Part shown: positions 7,831 to 16,527 of the stretch, in pieces | Position numbering within the stretch: the stretch's first letter is position 1 | Layout: each line of letters starts with the position of its first letter | Assembly (NCBI RefSeq): GCF_021390575.1 | Contig: NZ_JAJEJQ010000002.1 | Span: 1,364,001-1,428,000 of the forward strand | Reading direction: 5' to 3' | DNA length: 64,000 nucleotides | Origin: Paraburkholderia adhaesiva | GTDB lineage: Bacteria > Pseudomonadota > Gammaproteobacteria > Burkholderiales > Burkholderiaceae | Program-made: the position numbers and the translations under genes | The notes under the pieces: generated by a model | Told to the model about the DNA's origin: nothing | Database searches by the model: none | What the model saw: only the letters and a program-made list of their open reading frames with translations

Positions 7831-8490
7831 TCAAAAAAAGATCTCATAGAAACCCACGCAAACAAGGAGAACGCCGGCGAGCACGCCAGCAGATTTCCCC
7901 GCACGATGCACGCCCAATTTACCGAGGTAAGTGCCGAACGAGATGGTGATAATGCTGACGACAAAAACTACCGCGGTCATCGCGTAAATATTCAAGCCCA
8001 ACATCCCGGCCCCGGCGCCGTTGGGAACATTATTGATCGTTAGACCAAGAGCTAACGCCAGAGCCTCTTTCAAGTCGATATGGCCCGAGCGGTCCCTGTC
8101 GGCGACAACAGGATTGTTGAGAATCTCGGCGATCTGGTGAAAGCCGTATGTGGAACGCCCGTTGTTCGTGACGAGGTCTGCTTCCCGCGGCTCCCCGACG
8201 CAGCGCATGAACTTTTCCTGGTAGATGACCCAGAGCCCCGCCAGCACAATAACGCCGCCACCGAGCAAGGTGTCCATTCGTTGACTTATGAAACGGTAGA
8301 CGCTTTGCCCGAGAAGGATAGACAGAAAGGTACCGGTGGCGGTAACCGCCGCGATCAGGACATTAGAGGAGATGGGGATGTTGATCTTCCGGAAGCCGTA
8401 CGAGGTACCTACCCCGATATTGTCGAGATTGCTCGATGCGGCAATCAACAGGATGGGAAAAATCGAGGTGTACAGGACGGCTTGAATCAT
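7831..8490 (-). CDS. YtaF/MntP-type membrane cation exporter with an EF-hand loop
   Basis: This 219-residue protein has about six membrane helices arranged in two related halves, as in the MntP/YtaF (DUF204) family and the wider LysE superfamily. The N-terminal half has SNLDNIGVGTSYG and the C-terminal half ALGLTINNVPNGAGAG, the paired Asp/Asn-rich segments expected at the transport site. Between the halves, DRDRSGHIDLKEAL matches an EF-hand calcium loop at positions 1, 3, 5, 6, 8, 9 and 12. This is seen in YtaF-type members and suggests gating or binding by Ca2+ or Mn2+. Manganese efflux is established for MntP; for this branch the ion is not known. Confidence 0.8.
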   Translation of the reverse strand: MIQAVLYTSIFPILLIAASSNLDNIGVGTSYGFRKINIPISSNVLIAAVTATGTFLSILLGQSVYRFISQRMDTLLGGGVIVLAGLWVIYQEKFMRCVGEPREADLVTNNGRSTYGFHQIAEILNNPVVADRDRSGHIDLKEALALALGLTINNVPNGAGAGMLGLNIYAMTAVVFVVSIITISFGTYLGKLGVHRAGKSAGVLAGVLLVCVGFYEIFF

Positions 8491-8866
8491 GTTCTGAAAC
8501 TTCTTGTGAAGACCGGAAAATGCACCTTGATTTCCGGTTCAATCGCCGTGGCCAATTACGTGGTCACGATAAGGAAGGTAGCAATGACCTTGCCTTCCTT
8601 TGGCACATTGGGCACATTCCCTGGCCGAGTGCGTCAAGCGGCGGCCAGATCGGCGAGCCAGCGCTTTTCAAACCTCATGGATCTGGCATGCCTGAGGTCG
8701 GAGTGCAACCGATGGTTATTTCGGAAACGCAGCCACATTCAGGCACCGCATATATTGCCTGATGCCGGCGCCGCCAGAAATCCGCAAAGCCCCTGGAATA
8801 CCCGCCACTGCGCACCGCTCAGCCGCGTTGGCACTCAAGCCGGAACCGCGGCTGACCGTCGCCACC
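8491..8866. other. Intergenic stretch, no gene seen
   Basis: About 375 bases between two minus-strand genes. It should hold the promoter of the exporter gene. Open frames on the plus strand lack ribosome-binding sites and domains, and no clear terminator hairpin with a T tract was found. Confidence 0.5.
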
Positions 8867-10126
8867 CTACTGCCCACCCGACGCAATAAGCGGCCCGATC
8901 ACGCCCATTACCTGCTCAGGCGTAATCGCCGAGGTGCACTCGAATCGCCGGTCATCGCCCCCATGGCGCGGGCACCAGTTAAAGTCGCTGCTGTCGAATT
9001 CGACTGTCGTGTCGTTGTAGCAGCTATTGCACACGCGAAAGTTAATCACCCGCCACGGCGTATGAAACTCCGCCTTCGGATGCGAATGGCCGCTGATCAG
9101 CACGACCGGCGTCCTGACTGCCCACGCAAGCCACGACAGACCGCCAGCGACCCCAATAAAGAAGTCAGCGTTCGCAAGCAAACTGGCCCGTTCCGTTAGC
9201 GGCAGATCGCCGGTGAAATCCTCGGCGCCTTCCGGTATCGTGTTCAGCGCGCCCGCCACGCCGTGTTCGCGGTCACGGTCGATACACAGCACGCGGTATC
9301 CACACGCCCTCAAAAGCGCAATCAGCGCCGACCAGCCACCCGGCCTGTTCCAGTATTTACATTGCGCCGACGCCTGCGTGCCGATACACACATAACGCTC
9401 GCGGATCGTGCGCTCCCGGTTGGCCACGACGATATTCGGGCGCCGCTCGATCGCGGGAACGCCCAGCATGTACGAGGCAAAGTCCTGCACACTGCTCACG
9501 CGCGCATCGGTTGGCTGATGATCGCGATCCGTGTACGGCAGGAAGCGGTCGAGCCGGTACGACGCGTAGAACGGCTCGCCTTCAGCCTCGATCTCGCCGG
9601 GCAGACCGTCCACGAACTGCAGCGCCGGATAGGCGTCCTCGAAAAGCGGACGCAAACCCGGCCTCAGTTGCACGGTCACCTGGCATTCGTGCTGCTGCCG
9701 GAACGCCTCGATCGCCGGCATCCACGCAATTGCATCACCGAGCGCGCCCGAGCCGACCTCGATCAGCACGCGCCGCCACGTCGCATCGAACGCGTGCGAA
9801 AACACGACGCGCGCGCCATCGAACACGTCGAACTGGAAGCGCACGAAATATTTGCGGCGGCTCGAAGCGAGTTCACCCGCTTCGAGCGTGTCGTGCAAGA
9901 TGACGTTGTTCGTGTCGAGGTCGCGCATCCGGACGCGCCAGCCCGCCACCGGCACCTGCACGCGGCAGCCGTAGTTGAAGTCGTAACGCACGCCCTCCCG
10001 GCCGAGCAGCGCAGGCACGTCGGGGCAGGCGGACGAGGCCGCCTCCCGGCTGAGCAGTGCGCGCTCGAGTAATGCGTTGGGCGACGGGGCAGGCGTAGCG
10101 GTCAGACGCCGGTCGGTCGTGTTCAT
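8867..10126 (-). CDS. Autotransporter O-heptosyltransferase (BAHT family, TibC/Aah-like)
   Basis: This 419-residue protein has an N-terminal beta-rich domain and a GT9-like catalytic region (RVLIEVGSGALGDAIAWMPAIEAF; YVCIGTQASAQCKYWNRPGG; FIGVAGGLSWLAWAV). Near the C-terminus four cysteines (366, 369, 385, 397) in RVCNSCYNDTTV...FNWCPR...RFECTS match the iron-finger of TibC. BAHT enzymes transfer heptose from ADP-heptose to Ser in self-associating autotransporter adhesins, in the cytoplasm. Such genes normally sit beside their adhesin; none is seen here, so the target must be elsewhere or lost. Confidence 0.88.
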   Translation of the reverse strand: MNTTDRRLTATPAPSPNALLERALLSREAASSACPDVPALLGREGVRYDFNYGCRVQVPVAGWRVRMRDLDTNNVILHDTLEAGELASSRRKYFVRFQFDVFDGARVVFSHAFDATWRRVLIEVGSGALGDAIAWMPAIEAFRQQHECQVTVQLRPGLRPLFEDAYPALQFVDGLPGEIEAEGEPFYASYRLDRFLPYTDRDHQPTDARVSSVQDFASYMLGVPAIERRPNIVVANRERTIRERYVCIGTQASAQCKYWNRPGGWSALIALLRACGYRVLCIDRDREHGVAGALNTIPEGAEDFTGDLPLTERASLLANADFFIGVAGGLSWLAWAVRTPVVLISGHSHPKAEFHTPWRVINFRVCNSCYNDTTVEFDSSDFNWCPRHGGDDRRFECTSAITPEQVMGVIGPLIASGGQ

Positions 10127-10285
10127 CGTGCGGGACTCGTTTCATCTATGGTCGTACCGACGCAGCCTTGCCGCATCGGGCTTGCGCCGCGACCCCAAAT
10201 ACAGGGCGGCGCCGCCAAGGATGATAGTCCGCCGTGCGAGCGCGCACGGCTACGCAAATCAAGAGATTGTGAGATATGCCGCGCG

Positions 10286-11527
10286 TCAGGTCAGCGCGGC
10301 CGCCGCAAACTTGCCGAGGTCGGTCGCGGGATCGTGCAGCGCATCAACATCGAGTTTCGCTCCAGACCCCACGAGCTTTTTGCCGCAAAGGAAATCGGGC
10401 ATCGAATTGACGGCGTCGACGGCGAGCAGCGTCCGGTCCTTGAGATACCAGACCGCGAAGCGCCGCGCCGCGGGATCGCCACGCACGATGGCCTGGTCGT
10501 AGCCCTCCAGCAGGCCGACGGTCTGCAGTTTCAGGTCATATTGATCGGACCAGAACCACGGTACGTCGCAGACGGGACGCGGTTTGCCCGTGATGGCCGC
10601 CGCCGCGAGCTTCGCCTGCTCCACCGCGTTGTGCACGCTTTCGAGGCGCGCCGAGCGGCCATAGTGCGCGAGCGGCCGGTTCGAGCAGTCGCCGATCGCG
10701 AATACATCGGGGTCGGACGCCCGGGCGTCGTCGTCGACCTGCACGCCGTTTGCGCAGGCGATGCCCGCCTCCAGCGCCAGCGTCACGTTCGGGACGACGC
10801 CGACGCCGACGAGCGCGAGCCCGGCCGGCACGACCTCGCCCGACGCCAGTTTCACGCCGCTCAACTTGCCGCCCTCGCCCACGAACGACTCGATTTTCGC
10901 GTCGAGGCGCAGATCGACGCCCTTCGCGCGATGCTCGTGTGCGTAAAACGCCGAGACGGTTTCGCTCGTCACACGTCCGAGCACGCGCGGCGCGGCTTCG
11001 AGCACCGTGACCTCACGGCCGAGCTTGCGCGCGGAAGCCGCCGCTTCGAGGCCGATATAGCCCGCGCCGACCACGACCAGCCTTTCGCCGGGCTGCAGGC
11101 GCGCGCGCAGCACGTCGGCATCGGCGAGCGTGCGCAGTGCCACCACCCCTTCCAGGTCGTGCCCGGGGATGGAAAGCACGCGCGGCGTAGAACCGGTCGC
11201 GAGAATCAGCTTGTCGTACTGCAGGTGGCTGCCATCGGCGAGCGCGAGCGTGTGGGACGCGCGGTCGATCGAGTGGACCGCCGCGCCGAGCTTCAGTTCG
11301 ATGCGGTTGTCGTCGTAGAACGCGCGCGGCTTCAGCCATAGGCGGTCGGTATCGGCCTCGCCCAACAGGTAACCCTTGCTGAGCGGCGGACGATGATACG
11401 GCGGCACCGGCTCAGCGCCGACCAGCACTATCCGTCCGTCGAAACCGTATTGCCGCAACAGCGCGGCGGCGTTGCCGCCCGCATGCCCTGTCCCGACGAT
11501 CACCACCGTGCTGCTCGATCCTTCCAT
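10286..11527 (-). CDS. FAD-dependent NAD(P)H oxidoreductase, ferredoxin-reductase type
   Basis: This 413-residue flavoprotein has two Rossmann motifs: VVIVGTGHAGGNAAALLR for FAD near the N-terminus and LVVVGAGYIGLEAAASARKLG for NAD(P)H mid-protein. The ATG(S/T) and DVFAIGDCSNRP motifs and a C-terminal reductase dimerisation-like domain (VPWFWSDQYDLKLQTVGL) are also present. This is the arrangement of rhodocoxin, putidaredoxin and HcaD-type ferredoxin reductases, which pass electrons from NADH to a ferredoxin for a P450 or ring-hydroxylating oxygenase. No ferredoxin or oxygenase gene is adjacent. The start at 11527 was chosen because GGGAGGGG lies just upstream. Confidence 0.87.
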   Translation of the reverse strand: MEGSSSTVVIVGTGHAGGNAAALLRQYGFDGRIVLVGAEPVPPYHRPPLSKGYLLGEADTDRLWLKPRAFYDDNRIELKLGAAVHSIDRASHTLALADGSHLQYDKLILATGSTPRVLSIPGHDLEGVVALRTLADADVLRARLQPGERLVVVGAGYIGLEAAASARKLGREVTVLEAAPRVLGRVTSETVSAFYAHEHRAKGVDLRLDAKIESFVGEGGKLSGVKLASGEVVPAGLALVGVGVVPNVTLALEAGIACANGVQVDDDARASDPDVFAIGDCSNRPLAHYGRSARLESVHNAVEQAKLAAAAITGKPRPVCDVPWFWSDQYDLKLQTVGLLEGYDQAIVRGDPAARRFAVWYLKDRTLLAVDAVNSMPDFLCGKKLVGSGAKLDVDALHDPATDLGKFAAAALT

Positions 11528-11818
11528 GTCCCCTCCCGTTCGCTTGTGCATCTGGCTCATCTATTGTGGCGTTTCATACATCTATCGCAACGATCGTCGC
11601 TCCGGCCCCACTGTGGCCCGCTATGCCCCTGCGGCGCTGGCCAGGAACGCGATCATCGCATGCTTTGGCCCCGGCGCTGTCCATTGTCCTTATCGAACGC
11701 TTGCGTTCTTGGTGGCGCAGCGCAGCCTCCCATTTCATAGAGTTGCGCGCCGTGTGAGTGACGCGGCTAGAATCGCGCAATCGCTCCGCGTCACATAACA
11801 AAAACCCAGGATACCGCC

Positions 11819-12367
11819 ATGTCCCACGCTTCAGTTCCCCGCCCGCCGCGCGTCTATCTCGCGGGCTTCGACGTGTTCCGCCTCGACGCTCGCGCGTTCG
11901 GCGATCGCCTGCGCGCCGCCTGCGCCGAATACGGTTTCGAAGGCGTCTATCCGCTCGACGCCGAAGTACCCGACGACCTCGACGGCCCGCACAAGGCCGC
12001 CTGGATCTATCGAGCCAACATCGAAGCGATCCGCTCCGCCGATATCGTGATGGCCAACGTCGACGACTTTCGCGGCCCGGGCGAGCCCGATTCCGGGACG
12101 GCGTTCGAAATCGGTTTTGCAGCCGCGCTAGGAAAGAAAATCTGGGCGTATACGACCGATGCGGGAACCTTGATCGATCGCGTGCCGTCGCAGCCGGTCC
12201 CTCAAGGACGCACATGCGCACGCGGTTTTCTGGTCGAAGACTTCGGACTCCAGAAGAATCTCATGATCGCGTGTTCCGCACGGATCATCGACGGCGATGC
12301 GCGTGCGTGCCTCGCGGCCATGGCACAGGACCGCGACAACCCGGACGCAATGCCGGAACATCAGTGA
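11819..12367 (+). CDS. Nucleoside 2-deoxyribosyltransferase-like protein
   Basis: This 182-residue protein matches the nucleoside 2-deoxyribosyltransferase fold. It has the N-terminal strand RVYLAGFDVF, the segment ANIEAIRSADIVMANVDDF, and the conserved GEPDSGTAFEIGFAAALGKKIWAY, which carries the Asp and the catalytic Glu of the family. Family members move deoxyribose between bases or hydrolyse damaged nucleotides, and many relatives are of unknown specificity. It stands alone, and its last codons overlap those of the convergent S10 peptidase gene by 7 bases. Confidence 0.82.
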   Translation: MSHASVPRPPRVYLAGFDVFRLDARAFGDRLRAACAEYGFEGVYPLDAEVPDDLDGPHKAAWIYRANIEAIRSADIVMANVDDFRGPGEPDSGTAFEIGFAAALGKKIWAYTTDAGTLIDRVPSQPVPQGRTCARGFLVEDFGLQKNLMIACSARIIDGDARACLAAMAQDRDNPDAMPEHQ

Positions 12368-14019
12368 TGCATGGCGCTCATCGTGCTCATTCGCTGCAGG
12401 GCACGAATGCGCGCGACGGCTGGCCGGTCCGTCACCGCGCCCTGATACAGCTTCGCGAGATCGGCTTTGAGCGCGGTGCGTGAGCCATTGTCGAGATAGA
12501 CCATGTGCCCCGAAGGGTAGAAGCGTGCACTGAGGTTGTTGCGCACCTTCTGATCGACGAGCGGCATTTTCTGCAGATCGATCACGGTCTGATAGAACGG
12601 CGTGACGAAGTCGTAGTAGCCGTTTGCCGATAGCACGCGCAGATCCGGGTTCAGTGCCATCACGGCAGCCAGATCGCCCGCTGTGTAAAGCACGATATTG
12701 CCCTGCACGTCGATACCCTTCTGGGCGCCCGTCGGGTCGATGTGGCTGAAATTCCAGTTATGAAATACCTGGTCGTTGAGATCCGTGAACGAAGAATTCG
12801 AACGGAATTTCAACTGCTCGTTCAAGTAGCTGTTCCACATCGCCGTATAGACACCCGTCACGGCGGTCATGGTCGGATCGTTACCGCCCGAGTTTGGGTC
12901 GATCTTTCCCGCGATACCCGTGTCGATTGCCGTCACACGGCCATCGTACGCACCAAGCGCTACGCCTTTATCCTTGAGCAGCGTCGTGAGAAAGAGCGAA
13001 TTGCCCCGGCTGTCGTAGGCGGCGATGTCGAGGTTCCAGGAAGTAAGTGTCTGCGTGTCGATGCCCATATATTTCGAAAGTGTGCTGAGCGCGGCCGCGA
13101 TCGCCGGGTTTTTCGCATTGGAAATATTTTCCAGCGCCTCGCGATAGTCCGTGCGCGAGAATTGCGCCACCTGCTCCGCGAACGCCTGCAGGTCCTTTGG
13201 CTTCGGCTTCACGCCGACGCGATCGTGATACCACGCATCGGCGGCAGCGGTGGGAAGCGCGCCCACCGGATTGCCGCTTTGCGCATAGTCGAGAATCGAC
13301 GACTGCAGCGTGATACCGTTCAGGTCGACGCCATCCTCGTGCAGCCTGTACGCGAGCACGCAACTGCGCGCCGTGCCATACGATTCTCCGTAAAGAAACT
13401 TCGGCGAATTCCAGCGATCGTTCGCCGTGAGATAGCGCTTGATGAACTGCTTGAGCGAGTCCGCGTCCTGATCGACGCCCCAGAATTCGCGGTTGTGATG
13501 CGGTGCGATCGCCGCCGAATAGCCCGTGCCCACCGGATTGACGAACACCAGGTCGCTCTTGTCGAGCAGGCTGTCCGGGTTATCTTCGAGCGTATAGGGA
13601 GCGGGCGGCGTGAAGCCCGGCATCGACGTCTTGATGCGCTTCGGCGCAAACGAGCCGAGCAGCACGAACACCGACGACGAACCAGGCCCGCCGTTATAGA
13701 AGAACGTGACAGGGCGATCCTGCGCCTGCACGCCGTCCTTCGTGAACGCCACGTAGAAAATCTTGGCATTGGGCTGCGAGTTGCCCGGATCGACGGTCAC
13801 GAGATGCCCCGCCGTCGCCGTATACGCGATCACCTCGCGGCCGATCTGCATCGCATGGTGCGTAATGGCGGCGTTCTCGGTCATGTCGGTGACGAAGTCG
13901 TCCGGACCGTTGCCGTATGCGGTCGGATCGAAGCATGGGCGATCCGCGGGGCTGCGGTGCTTGCCGTTGCCACTGGGTGCATGGCCATTGCCACGCGTGG
14001 ATCGAGCCTGACCGGTCAT
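12361..14019 (-). CDS. S10-family serine carboxypeptidase-like protein
   Basis: This 552-residue protein has the serine carboxypeptidase triad: Ser213 in GESYGT, Asp470 in ANGYYDFVTPF and His505 in PSGHMVYLD. It also has the family segment FFYNGGPGSSSVFVLLGSF (oxyanion region). S10 enzymes release C-terminal residues and are generally active at acidic pH. No Sec signal peptide or lipobox is visible: the N-terminus is Gly/Ser/His-rich and polar. It could stay in the cytoplasm or leave by another route. It lies 84 bases downstream of the S53 peptidase on the same strand, probably in one operon. Confidence 0.88.
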   Translation of the reverse strand: MTGQARSTRGNGHAPSGNGKHRSPADRPCFDPTAYGNGPDDFVTDMTENAAITHHAMQIGREVIAYTATAGHLVTVDPGNSQPNAKIFYVAFTKDGVQAQDRPVTFFYNGGPGSSSVFVLLGSFAPKRIKTSMPGFTPPAPYTLEDNPDSLLDKSDLVFVNPVGTGYSAAIAPHHNREFWGVDQDADSLKQFIKRYLTANDRWNSPKFLYGESYGTARSCVLAYRLHEDGVDLNGITLQSSILDYAQSGNPVGALPTAAADAWYHDRVGVKPKPKDLQAFAEQVAQFSRTDYREALENISNAKNPAIAAALSTLSKYMGIDTQTLTSWNLDIAAYDSRGNSLFLTTLLKDKGVALGAYDGRVTAIDTGIAGKIDPNSGGNDPTMTAVTGVYTAMWNSYLNEQLKFRSNSSFTDLNDQVFHNWNFSHIDPTGAQKGIDVQGNIVLYTAGDLAAVMALNPDLRVLSANGYYDFVTPFYQTVIDLQKMPLVDQKVRNNLSARFYPSGHMVYLDNGSRTALKADLAKLYQGAVTDRPAVARIRALQRMSTMSAMHH

Positions 14020-14103
14020 ATCGTCTCCCTGCTCGTGCAGTGTGTGACGTTTTCGAATCCTTCCGCGTGTCGCCGTTGTCCGCGCGCGCGACGCCGCCTC
14101 ATG

Positions 14104-15690
14104 CTACGCCGACGCGAACACCCCGGCCACTTTAGTGCCCACTGGTGTACCGAGGCCCGTGCAGGCGTCCCAGCCGGGCGCGGCAGAATAATCGCCGTTG
14201 TTGCCGGTCGTAATGTCGTTGAATGCGCGAGGCTGTGCGTACAGCAACGCATTCGCGAAGCCCACGGGTTTGCCGCGCGTGGCGTTGATGCGCGCGATCA
14301 GCGCAGCCCAAAGCGGCGCGACCGCGCTCGTGCCGCCCACCACCGTATCGCTTCCGCCGATGCGCACCACATAGCCCGTGGCGGGATCGGCATCCGCGGA
14401 TACATCGGGGACGCCGCGACGTGCGAGCGCGCTTGTACTGCCGTCGCTGCCCGCGACCGACAGGCCCTTCTGCCAGGCTGGCAGCGCGAAGGTCGAACTT
14501 ACGCCGCCGCCCGTTGCCCCATCGTTGGCGCTGCTCCACACCGTCTCGCGCTCGATCTTGCCATTGGCCGCCGTCACGCGCGTACCGCCACAGCCAAGTG
14601 CATACGGGCTCGACGCAGGGAAGTCCACGTGATCGGCTCCGTCGCCCACGCCATCCGATGAGCCACTGTCGCCCGACGCAGCGCACACCGTCACGCCGAG
14701 CGCCACAGCCGTCTGCAGCGCGTCGTTGAGCGCAGTGAGCGTCTGCTGCGTCCAGGCCGATTCGGGCGCGCCCCAACTGATCGAAATGACCGAAGGATTG
14801 CGCGTGCTGTCGTGCAACGCTGCGCTCACGGCATCGACAAAACCCGCCTCGCTATTCGGCGCGAAATACACGGCGATTCGCGCCGCGGGCGCAAGCGCAC
14901 CAGCAATCTCGACATCCAGCGTGACTTCGCCATCGGGACCATTCGGATCGCCGGTGGGGGCGTTCTTCGCCTGATCGACGGACACCGATTCCACTATCGG
15001 AAACGGCACGCCGAGCGCGCTGAAATAGGCCCGCAGGTCCGTCTCGCTGTAACCGCCGCCTAGTTCAACGAGCGCGATGCACTGACCGCGGCCATCGCCG
15101 GACGGGAAGTCATAGAGCTGTGCGATCTGCAGCGGCGTGAACGAATTGGTCACGGCTCGCGCGGCGCGAATGGGCGGACGGATCGTCGGGTTGGTGCGAA
15201 AGTGCGGACGCGCTTTCGCACGATTATCGAAGCCAAGCACGGCCGTGACGACCTCGTGAACGTCTTCGGGCAGATGCACGGGGTGGCCCGGCTGGTGGAA
15301 GTGATGCGTGGCATTGCCCACCTGATGCTCGAAGTGCTGCAGATCGACGCCGAACGCGGCGTTGTACTGCTCGACCGTGCCGGAGAGCACGATGCGCCGC
15401 GCGGCCGGGTCCGTGCTCACGACCGTGAGCCCGTGCGACGCGGCGAATCGCTCGACGCACTGGACGTCGGCGACGGAAGCGCCGAAGTGGCGTTCGAATT
15501 CTTCGCGCGACACCGGCTGCGCCGACGCGTCGCCAGACTCGAGCCGCTCGACCAGATCGCGGAAGCCGTCGCCGTTCTGGCGGCGCAGCATCACCACGAT
15601 TTCAAAACGCTCTGCGGGATCGCACGCGCCCACGCACTTTGCATTGGCCGGTGCCGGGTGGTTGCTGCCTGCCAGGGGCCGCCTCGTCAT
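14104..15690 (-). CDS. S53-family (sedolisin/kumamolisin-type) peptidase
   Basis: This 528-residue proenzyme has an N-terminal Pro-kumamolisin domain (about 25-160) and an S53 catalytic domain. The catalytic Glu255 and Asp259 lie in GEVTLDVEIAGAL, the oxyanion Asp341 in CAASGDSGSSDG and the nucleophile Ser455 in GGTSAVAP. A C-terminal calcium site is visible in FNDITTGNNGDYSAAPGWD. Sedolisins cleave proteins at acid pH after autoprocessing. The start at 15690 follows a GAGGAG ribosome-binding site; an upstream extension of 25 codons is possible. As in the adjacent S10 gene, no signal peptide is visible. Confidence 0.92.
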   Translation of the reverse strand: MTRRPLAGSNHPAPANAKCVGACDPAERFEIVVMLRRQNGDGFRDLVERLESGDASAQPVSREEFERHFGASVADVQCVERFAASHGLTVVSTDPAARRIVLSGTVEQYNAAFGVDLQHFEHQVGNATHHFHQPGHPVHLPEDVHEVVTAVLGFDNRAKARPHFRTNPTIRPPIRAARAVTNSFTPLQIAQLYDFPSGDGRGQCIALVELGGGYSETDLRAYFSALGVPFPIVESVSVDQAKNAPTGDPNGPDGEVTLDVEIAGALAPAARIAVYFAPNSEAGFVDAVSAALHDSTRNPSVISISWGAPESAWTQQTLTALNDALQTAVALGVTVCAASGDSGSSDGVGDGADHVDFPASSPYALGCGGTRVTAANGKIERETVWSSANDGATGGGVSSTFALPAWQKGLSVAGSDGSTSALARRGVPDVSADADPATGYVVRIGGSDTVVGGTSAVAPLWAALIARINATRGKPVGFANALLYAQPRAFNDITTGNNGDYSAAPGWDACTGLGTPVGTKVAGVFASA

Positions 15691-15973
15691 GGCTTTTCTC
15701 CTCGCTCCAGCGCTTGCGTTGGGCTTCACACACGCTACAGTTTGCCGGAGTTCCGGATTGCTCACACTTTTGCTGGCACACGCCGTCGCATTTCCGGTGT
15801 CGGTTCATGCCTTATCGTGCAAGGTCCACCGTGCGTTGCGAGGCCGCATATGCCGGGTCGTTGGCGCCGAGCAAGCGACGTTCCTGGAAATAAACGCAAC
15901 GCAGCGCGCATCGCGTATATTCATTTCACTATTAGCGCTACACGTCATTCACAAAATTCTGGGGATCTCATCA

Positions 15974-16438
15974 ATGAAGCCTCGCATTCCGCCACCCATC
16001 CTGATGCTGGCAGCGGCCGTCATCATGTGGGTTCTGCACCGCCGATTTCCGCTCGCTGTGTGGGTCGCCCCTCCATGGCACCAGTTCGGCAGTGTTGTGG
16101 CTGCCATCGGGATCGCGATTGGGGTGGCCGCTGTCGTGCGTATGCATCAGGCGCATACCACGACCTCTCCGATGGATCCGGGCAAGGCCTCATCGCTCGT
16201 GACGGACGGCGTTTTTCGTATCAGCCGCAACCCGATTTATCTGGGTATGGCGTTGCTCCTGATCGGCTGGGCAATCTGGCTCGGCAGTGCGAGTCCATGG
16301 GTCATTCCGCCGATATTCGTGGTTCTCATCACCGCCGTGCAGATCATTCCCGAGGAACAGGCGCTTGGCCAACGCTTCGGGGAACAGTACCGCGCTTATC
16401 AGAAACGCGTCGCGCGATGGATCGGCCGCCCCGTGTGA
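15974..16438 (+). CDS. Isoprenylcysteine carboxyl methyltransferase-like membrane protein
   Basis: This 154-residue protein has about four hydrophobic segments and the ICMT/PEMT family signature in its C-terminal half: SLVTDGVFRISRNPIYLGMAL followed by IIPEEQALGQRFGEQYRAYQKRVARWI. The paired Arg-Asn-Pro and Glu-Glu motifs bind S-adenosylmethionine and the substrate head group at the membrane face. Bacterial members methylate lipids or unknown small substrates and are rarely characterised. The start at 15974 gives a first membrane helix right after MKPRIPPP; only a weak GGGGA precedes it. Confidence 0.83.
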   Translation: MKPRIPPPILMLAAAVIMWVLHRRFPLAVWVAPPWHQFGSVVAAIGIAIGVAAVVRMHQAHTTTSPMDPGKASSLVTDGVFRISRNPIYLGMALLLIGWAIWLGSASPWVIPPIFVVLITAVQIIPEEQALGQRFGEQYRAYQKRVARWIGRPV

Positions 16439-16527
16439 CGCACTCGCAGATTGTGGCTGGCGAGCCGTGGTGACCCTGCCGCCAGATCTGCGCTACCAGA
16501 CGCGCGAGACGCGTCGGTTATGCCCTT

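Noticed and set aside
12742..14661. 639-codon plus-strand frame antisense to the peptidases
   Set aside because: Shadow of the S10 and S53 genes, whose catalytic motifs are complete.
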